A program made the translations under genes and the position numbers. The notes beneath the pieces are model-generated. The model was not told the origin of the DNA. It searched no databases and was given only the letters and a program-made list of their open reading frames with translations. Shown here piece by piece: positions 59,092-64,000 of a DNA stretch of 64,000 bases. Source of the stretch: Poriferisodalis sp965208925 (GTDB taxonomy: Bacteria; Actinomycetota; Acidimicrobiia; Acidimicrobiales; Poriferisodalaceae); the NCBI RefSeq assembly GCF_965208925.1, contig NZ_OZ242364.1:3038001-3102000 (forward strand), read 5' to 3'. Positions within the stretch are counted from its first letter, which is position 1. Every line of letters starts with the position of its first letter.

Positions 59092-59478
59092 GTGCGGCGT
59101 TTGATGCGCCCGGCAGGGATCGAGCGGCGCCTATGGGCCCGGGTCATCGACATGGCGGTGCTCAGCCCGGCTCTGTTGACGCTGCTGTACGCACTCCTCT
59201 ATGTCCACTTCTTTGACTTTGCCCCCGTCCTTGACTCCTCGCCCTTCGACGGTCCGTCGCAAGATGAACCCTCCAGATGGGCGTGGGTGCTCGTGTGGGC
59301 TGCGATCGCGGCCCTGGCGCTGTATGAGCCGGTAATGGTGGCGTGGGCCGTACTTGCGCTGTCAGCTGCACTCCATCAGCACAGGCGCGGCTGGCACGAC
59401 AAGCTTGCGGGCACGGTCGTGGTGACCAAAGCGTCGGTGCCCGCGCGAGCACGCCGACTGGATAGGGAACGTGACTGA
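59092..59478 (+). CDS. Shortened RDD-family paralogue
   Basis: 128 residues. RRLWARVIDMAVLSPALL, LYEPVMVA and RRGWHDKLAGTVVVTKASV match the RDD protein at 58320-58976. Between LYEPVMVA and the WAVLALS/WVVLALS helix, about 50 residues (the LWGATVGKLAMGIRVVRIAD region and a helix) are missing, while the frame stays open. So this copy is an in-frame deletion of a duplicate and may be non-functional, or may partner with the full-length copy. GTG 59092 or ATG 59104 may be the start. An inverted repeat overlaps the stop codon. Confidence 0.65.
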   Translation: MRRLMRPAGIERRLWARVIDMAVLSPALLTLLYALLYVHFFDFAPVLDSSPFDGPSQDEPSRWAWVLVWAAIAALALYEPVMVAWAVLALSAALHQHRRGWHDKLAGTVVVTKASVPARARRLDRERD

Positions 59479-59491
59479 CGGGTGAGTCACG
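59470..59491. terminator. Inverted repeat at the convergent RDD/binding-protein junction
   Basis: CGTGACT (59470-59476) and AGTCACG (59485-59491) are exact complements with an 8-base loop, overlapping the stop of the short RDD gene and lying before the end of the minus-strand binding-protein gene. No T-tract follows on either strand. Confidence 0.35.
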
Positions 59492-59563
59492 ACTGCTGCT
59501 CTTGGGCTCGCAGCCCCTGCTGCACCAGCGACAGGCTGAGCGAACCCCGGGGAACACCGCCCC

Positions 59564-61261
59564 CTAGTTGTTGAGGCGGACGCCGTACGGCATGGGCGCC
59601 TGCATGTTCAGGCCCAGCGTGACGCCGGACACATACGGGGCATACAGGGCGTTCTGACCGCCGTGGGCCAGCGGCAGCACCACGCCACGGTCGATCAAGC
59701 CTTCCATGACCTCGGCGTACAGGTCGTAGCCCTCCTCGACAGACGGGGCATTGAGCGCATCCACCAGCGTGGCCTCGAGATCGTCGAGGTCGCCGAGGCG
59801 GAATGCGTTGAAGCGTCCGGTCTCGCCCATGAACTTGCCGAGGTCACGTGCCGGGTGCACGAGCAGGTCGCGGAACCACGAGATGCCCCACTGAGCGGTA
59901 GCGGTTCCCGGGCCCAGCTCGCCGTTGTTGATCTGGATCAGCTCGATGGTGATGCCCGAGGCACCGAGCATCTGCACCACGAACTCCACGATCGGGTTGA
60001 TGGCCGGCATGATCGGCATCCGGATGGTGACGCCGTCGGGGTAGCCGGCTTCGGCCAGCAGGCGCCGGGCCTCGTCGGGGTCGTAGCTGTACTTGGTGTC
60101 CAGCTCGGGCACGTTGAACTGGCTGAACGCCGGCGGGTAGATGCCGCCGAGGCTGTCCGCCTTGCCGAAGTGCATCGCGTCGGCGTAGGCATCGCGGTCC
60201 AGCGACAGCAGGATCGCCCGGCGCACCCGTTCGTCGCCCAGCGGGGAATCGAACTCGCCGGCGCGGTCGGTGACGATGAGATAGGCGAAGAAGTTGGGAA
60301 CCGAGATCAGCACGTTCCCGGCTTCGGTCCCTGCGTCGATCTGTGCGTCACGCGTGGTGGACATGATGTCGGTCTCACCGGTCAGCAGCGCATTCAGACG
60401 TGCGTTGTTGTCGGGAACGGCGGTCACCGTCACGGTCTCGACACCCTGATCGGCCGGATTCCAGTAGTTCGGGTTGAGGTTGTACACCTCGGTGACACCG
60501 GCCTGGCTGTCGGCATCGGACCAGATCCACGGCCCCGAGCCCTGCGGATCACGGGTGAGATCACGACCGTCAAGAGCGTTCGGGCTGATCATCATGCCCA
60601 TCACCATCGACATCTCCAGCGGGAACTGCGGCGCCGGCACCGAGAATTCGACCTCGAAGGTGGTGTCGTCGACTACCCGGGCATCGACGAAGGCCGCCCA
60701 CGTCGCTGCGTTCGGATTGCCCTGGAAGCTGGCGTGGTAGTGCATGTTGTCCACTGCCACCTGGGCGTTGAATTCGGCCCCATCGTGGAACACCACGTCA
60801 TCTCGGACCGTGAAGCGCCAGACATTCGACGACGGCTGCGTCCACGACGTGGCCAGTGACGGCTCGAGGCTCAGATCGTTGCGCTGGCGGGTCAGCGTGT
60901 CATAGGTCGGGTAGTGGTAGGCGCTCTGGGCAGTCTGGCTGGCGGCGGGATTGAAGCTCGTCACCGGCGAGAACTCGACCATGCGCAGCGTGCCTTCGGG
61001 CGGCGGAATCGGCGCCGCTGTCGTTGTCACCGCCCCCTGCGTGGTGGTGGTTTGCTCCACCGCGGCAATAGTCACTTGGGTTTGCGCCTGAGTCGTCGCT
61101 GGCGCAGGTGTGGCCGCAGCGGTGGTTGCCGGCGCCGAGGTTGTCGCTGACGCCGTCCCAGATCCAGAGTCCGAGTCGCCGCCTCCGCACGCGCTCGCTG
61201 CCAGCGCGAACGCCGCCAGCACCATCAGTAGGCGCATCACACGCCGTGTAGGCCCTCTCAC
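59564..61261 (-). CDS. Peptide/nickel-type ABC substrate-binding lipoprotein (family 5)
   Basis: 565 residues. The signal peptide LLMVLAAFALAASAC ends in a lipidation Cys. A low-complexity Thr/Ala linker (about 28-85) precedes the DppA/OppA-type fold with LATSWTQPSSNVWRFTVRDDVVFHDGAEF, ILLSLDRDAYADAMHFG and PDEARRLLAEAGYPDG. It is the likely receptor for the DppB/CD/F transporter at 48317-52385. The GTG at 61261 has GGGAGGG about 7 bases upstream. The 12-base palindrome at 61312-61323 lies in its 5' region. The same-strand P450 gene is 128 bases upstream. Confidence 0.92.
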   Translation of the reverse strand: MRGPTRRVMRLLMVLAAFALAASACGGGDSDSGSGTASATTSAPATTAAATPAPATTQAQTQVTIAAVEQTTTTQGAVTTTAAPIPPPEGTLRMVEFSPVTSFNPAASQTAQSAYHYPTYDTLTRQRNDLSLEPSLATSWTQPSSNVWRFTVRDDVVFHDGAEFNAQVAVDNMHYHASFQGNPNAATWAAFVDARVVDDTTFEVEFSVPAPQFPLEMSMVMGMMISPNALDGRDLTRDPQGSGPWIWSDADSQAGVTEVYNLNPNYWNPADQGVETVTVTAVPDNNARLNALLTGETDIMSTTRDAQIDAGTEAGNVLISVPNFFAYLIVTDRAGEFDSPLGDERVRRAILLSLDRDAYADAMHFGKADSLGGIYPPAFSQFNVPELDTKYSYDPDEARRLLAEAGYPDGVTIRMPIMPAINPIVEFVVQMLGASGITIELIQINNGELGPGTATAQWGISWFRDLLVHPARDLGKFMGETGRFNAFRLGDLDDLEATLVDALNAPSVEEGYDLYAEVMEGLIDRGVVLPLAHGGQNALYAPYVSGVTLGLNMQAPMPYGVRLNN

Positions 61262-61311
61262 GAGATTGCCCTCCCAGGAATCAGGCGCCGCCCCCTGAAG
61301 TCCACGGCGCT

Positions 61312-61323
61312 AGCCAATTGGCT
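61312..61323. promoter_or_regulatory. Perfect 12-base palindrome before the binding-protein gene
   Basis: AGCCAATTGGCT lies 51-62 bases upstream of the GTG start, in the 128-base gap after the P450 gene. Size and place suit a regulator site; the TetR-type regulator at the window end is a possible but unproven candidate. Confidence 0.35.
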
Positions 61324-61389
61324 GCACGTTAGTGAAGTCGCGCCCAGTCGCGCTCGCTGCCGTACTACAACTCGGTGACGGTCCAAGCG

Positions 61390-62601
61390 TCAATCGACGA
61401 TGATCGGGATCGACCGCGGTCCGCGAATCTGCCCGGTGGACCAGGTGACCTCAGATCCCGGGGCAATCGAGTATTCCGGTATGTGGCGCAACCAAGTCTC
61501 GAGTGCAATCTCCATCTCGAGGCGCGCCAGATTCGAGCCGATGCAGCGGTGAATGCCGGCCCCGAAAGCGATGTGCCGATTCTCGGCGCGGTCGATGATC
61601 ACCTCGTCTGCCCGATCGAACCGCTCGGGGTCGCGGCAGGCGATAGGGAACGTCATCATCACGTGGTCCCCTGCCTGCATGTGGACGCCGTTGACCTCGG
61701 TGTCGGCGGCCACCCGCCGCGCCACGTTCACCGGTGCATACGCCCGGAGGAATTCCTCCATGGCGGTGGGCAGCAGCTCGGGCTCGGCGACGAGACGGCG
61801 GCGATCCTCGTCATTCACGGCAAGATGCCACAGCGCCGCGCCGATGGAACTCCACGTGGTGTCGATGCCGGCGATGAGCTGCAGCACCAGCATCCGCTCG
61901 ATGAGGTGATCAGGCAGCGGTTCGCCGCCCATCGAAGTGGTCACGAGGTGGCTGATGAAGTCGTCGCTGGGTTCGACGCGCCGCGCAGCCATGGCCTTGG
62001 CCATGTACTCGCGCACCTCGAAGATCGCCTGCTGGAGCACCGCACCGTCATTCGGGCCGACCGACAGGATGTCGAAGATCCAGGACCGGAATTGATCGCC
62101 GTCAGCCGGGTCGATGCCCAGGATTGCTGCGATCGCGCCCACCGGGATGTGCTGGCTGTAGTCGACCGCGGCGTCGCCGTGGCCTCGCTCGGCAATGGCT
62201 GCGGCCCGCGCCTCGCAGTCGGCAGCGATGTGGCTTCGCCAGCTCTCGATCCGTTTCGGCGCGAAGAAAGGCAGCAGGGTGCGGCGAATCTCGAGGTGAT
62301 CGGGAGGATCGGAGTTGATCGGTGGGAAGTAGCCGCGTTCGACGGTGCCGCCGCGACGGATGCCGTGGTGAACGTTGGAGAAGGTCTCGGGGTCGTTCGC
62401 GATGTCGACGATGTCGTCGTAGTTCAGCGGCAGCCACACGCCCTCGTTGAACCGTTCCGAACGACCCATCGGACAGCGGCCGCGCAGCTCGTCCCAAATG
62501 GGGAACGGATCGTTCACCCACGCCGGATCGTTGAAATCCCAGTCGGTCGCAAAATCCTCGACTGTCGGAATGGCTGAAGCCGCGTCGTCCGTGTACGTCA
62601 T
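61390..62601 (-). CDS. Cytochrome P450
   Basis: 403 residues, a soluble bacterial P450. The heme-binding segment is FGAGIHRCIGSNLAR, the oxygen-binding helix has LIAGIDTT and the E-x-x-R is in EEFLRAYAP. The distribution matches CYP107/CYP125-like actinobacterial monooxygenases, which hydroxylate hydrophobic substrates using ferredoxin electrons. No ferredoxin gene is in view. The ATG at 62601 starts MTYTDDAAS. It follows the TauD-like gene by 28 bases, probably as one transcript. Substrate unknown. Confidence 0.93.
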   Translation of the reverse strand: MTYTDDAASAIPTVEDFATDWDFNDPAWVNDPFPIWDELRGRCPMGRSERFNEGVWLPLNYDDIVDIANDPETFSNVHHGIRRGGTVERGYFPPINSDPPDHLEIRRTLLPFFAPKRIESWRSHIAADCEARAAAIAERGHGDAAVDYSQHIPVGAIAAILGIDPADGDQFRSWIFDILSVGPNDGAVLQQAIFEVREYMAKAMAARRVEPSDDFISHLVTTSMGGEPLPDHLIERMLVLQLIAGIDTTWSSIGAALWHLAVNDEDRRRLVAEPELLPTAMEEFLRAYAPVNVARRVAADTEVNGVHMQAGDHVMMTFPIACRDPERFDRADEVIIDRAENRHIAFGAGIHRCIGSNLARLEMEIALETWLRHIPEYSIAPGSEVTWSTGQIRGPRSIPIIVD

Positions 62602-62629
62602 CACAGCACTCCGATTCGCAGAGCCGGGT

Positions 62630-63475
62630 CTAGACGGGTCGGTCGCCGAGCAAGGTGACTCGCTCCATGCGCCGGTGCAGGCCGCCATGATCGGGCACCG
62701 CGTAGTGCTGGGTGCAGCGGTTGTCCCACTGGGCGATCGAACCGGGACGCCAGCGGAAGCGGCACTGGAACTCCGGCTCGGATGCTTGGGCGTACAGGCG
62801 CCGGCGCAGCGCACGGCTCTCGTCAGGCGTCATGCCGTCGATGGTGAGCGTGAATGTCCGGTTGACGTACAGGCCCTTGGCGCCGGTGACGGGGTGGGTG
62901 CGAACGACGGGATGTTTCTGGTCGGGATACTTCTGGCGGGACTCTTCGCGCTCGCTCTCGCTCATGCCGCGTCCGAACGCCTTCACAAACGAGTGGATCG
63001 CGTAGCGCCCCTCGATCTGGCTCTTGATGTCATCGGGCAGCTGTTCGTACGCAAGCTCCATGTTGGCCCAGCACGTATCCCCGCCGTATGGGGGAACGAT
63101 CCGCCCCATCAGGATCGAGCCGAGGGGCGGGCACTCGCGAAATGTCACATCCGAATGCCACGTCTCGGCGGCCTGAAAGCTGTCGGCAGTGGACTCGAGC
63201 ACAAGGATCTCGGGGTGTTCGGGCACATTGCGCGCGAACGGATGGACCTCAAGCTCGCCGAATGCCCTGCCGTAGGCCACGTGCTGAGCCTGGGTCAGCT
63301 GCTGATCGCGGAAGAACAGCACTTTGTGGGCCATCCAGGCGTCGTGCAGTTCGGCGAGCAGCTCGTCGTCGAGCTCACGAAGGTCGACACCGGAGATTTC
63401 CGCGCCGATGGTGCCAGTCAGCGGCTCGACCCGGATTCGGTCGTAGTCGTTTGTCTGCACAGCGTCGATGCGCAT
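62630..63475 (-). CDS. TauD/TfdA-family dioxygenase
   Basis: 281 residues. Iron ligands His107 and Asp109 are in TWHSDVTF, and the distal His in CTQHYAV near residue 254. The 2-oxoglutarate-binding Arg is in the following HRRMERVTLLG. The family removes sulfite from taurine or alkylsulfonates/alkylsulfates, or cleaves aryloxyalkanoates. With two sulfatases in the window, an alkylsulfate or sulfonate role is attractive but unproven. The ATG at 63475 has AGGGGAA upstream. It is divergent from a TetR regulator by 64 bases, a common local regulation pattern. Confidence 0.9.
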   Translation of the reverse strand: MRIDAVQTNDYDRIRVEPLTGTIGAEISGVDLRELDDELLAELHDAWMAHKVLFFRDQQLTQAQHVAYGRAFGELEVHPFARNVPEHPEILVLESTADSFQAAETWHSDVTFRECPPLGSILMGRIVPPYGGDTCWANMELAYEQLPDDIKSQIEGRYAIHSFVKAFGRGMSESEREESRQKYPDQKHPVVRTHPVTGAKGLYVNRTFTLTIDGMTPDESRALRRRLYAQASEPEFQCRFRWRPGSIAQWDNRCTQHYAVPDHGGLHRRMERVTLLGDRPV

Positions 63476-63539
63476 GTCGGTTCCCCTTGCCAGCAGCTCG
63501 CGGCACGCCACTACGGCGCTTCGGACCTAGATTAGCCGT

Positions 63540-64000
63540 GTGGCTGCACTCGACGCCGACCACGACGTGGGCTCAGGACTCCATCCTGCGGCCGCGTTGG
63601 TCGAGGCTGCGACTGAACTGCTGTGCGCACAGCCGCCCTCGGCTGTGTCGGGCCGGCGCATTGCAGAAGCAGCCGGCGTCAACTACGCCCAGATCCACCG
63701 GCACTTCGGCACCAAGCGCGAATTGTGCCGGCAGGTGCTCGACCGTCTCAGCGATGCGTTCGTCGCCGATGCCTTCCCGCCCGGCGCTGCGGTGCCCACC
63801 CCGGGCACCGTGATGCGGCACGACGCGTTCGTGCGGGTGCTGACCCAGATCCAGCTCGATCAGGCGACGCTCGCGCTGAGGCCCGAGCATCCGATCATTC
63901 ACCGCTACAGCACGGGCCTGAAGACACTGCGCCCCGAGCTGACGTCCGACGCACTCGACACGCTGGTGGCCTTGTCGTGTGCCATGCAGCTCGGCGTGAG
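63540..64000 (+). CDS. TetR-family regulator, partial (C-terminus outside)
   Basis: The frame is open from GTG 63540 to the window end (153 complete codons). The helix-turn-helix region is LVEAATELLCAQPPSAVSG then RRIAEAAGVNYAQIHRHFGTKREL, typical of TetR proteins. The rest is the start of the ligand-binding domain (VRVLTQIQLDQATLALRPEHP). It is divergent from the TauD-like gene and probably represses it and the following P450. No clear operator is seen in the 64-base gap apart from CTAGATTAG near the start. Ligand unknown. Confidence 0.85.
   Translation, partial: MAALDADHDVGSGLHPAAALVEAATELLCAQPPSAVSGRRIAEAAGVNYAQIHRHFGTKRELCRQVLDRLSDAFVADAFPPGAAVPTPGTVMRHDAFVRVLTQIQLDQATLALRPEHPIIHRYSTGLKTLRPELTSDALDTLVALSCAMQLGV

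Noticed and set aside
59663..60859. 398-codon plus-strand frame opposite the binding protein
   Set aside because: A shadow of the family-5 lipoprotein; no ribosome site or motif.
61375..62577. 400-codon plus-strand frame opposite the P450
   Set aside because: The minus strand carries the heme motif and other P450 features; the plus frame has none.

Overview
The window is GC-rich, gene-dense DNA with GTG starts, ATGA/GTGA overlapping genes, two F420-type flavin enzyme folds, a LacI/ABC sugar-uptake locus, Cys-type sulfatases, haloalkane dehalogenases and iron/2-oxoglutarate dioxygenases. This fits a heterotrophic actinobacterium. A marine, possibly sponge-associated member of Acidimicrobiia is my best guess, but that is inference from gene content, not from a marker gene. 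I see no rRNA, tRNA, CRISPR array or insertion sequence.

Layout. 1-2257: end of a macro-domain gene, a CopC-CopD copper protein whose last part is frameshifted, and a lipoprotein c-type cytochrome. 2359-17558: a carbohydrate or aldonate catabolic region. Its core is a minus-strand operon (LacI regulator, bicupin, substrate-binding lipoprotein, two permeases, ATPase, sugar-acid dehydratase of the enolase superfamily) with two large SnoaL-like didomain proteins inside it and a third just upstream. It is flanked by an SDR, a zinc alcohol dehydrogenase, a thioesterase and a quinone-oxidoreductase-like enzyme. 18030-21623: an extradiol-dioxygenase-like protein, an HsaA-type flavin monooxygenase-like protein and a thioredoxin-fold gene interrupted by an in-frame TGA exactly at the redox-active position. 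A hairpin with loop GGUCU follows the TGA, so this is a strong selenoprotein candidate and the most striking item here. 22599-31799: a catabolic cluster (FAD hydroxylase, metallo-beta-lactamase hydrolase, sulfatase, small unknown protein, haloalkane dehalogenase, dimethylformamidase-like amidohydrolase, carotenoid oxygenase). 31828-38741: a CotH lipoprotein, F420-type enzymes, adenine phosphoribosyltransferase, methyltransferase, GcvT-like protein and a phytanoyl-CoA dioxygenase-like enzyme.

38794-42733 is a defence-type island: DUF5343-like protein, TIGR02391/Ymh-like protein, an N6-adenine methyltransferase and a probable restriction endonuclease. It ends in an AT-richer spacer with three inverted repeats. 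43051-46954 holds a GNAT acetyltransferase, a second dehalogenase, a RidA-like protein, a small SnoaL protein and a CoA-transferase. 46951-52385 encodes a peptide/nickel-type ABC transporter with a fused permease-ATPase, coupled to a sulfatase and the CoA-transferase. Its likely binding protein (59564-61261) lies about 7 kb away. Between them, on the opposite strand, are a giant secreted SGNH hydrolase with tryptophan-rich RTX repeats and two RDD membrane proteins, one with a clean internal deletion. 61390-64000: cytochrome P450, TauD-like dioxygenase and the start of a TetR regulator.

Taken together, most genes import and strip functional groups (sulfate, halogen, amide, acyl, methyl) from organic molecules and then oxidise or cleave them. 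Specific substrates cannot be read from the sequence.
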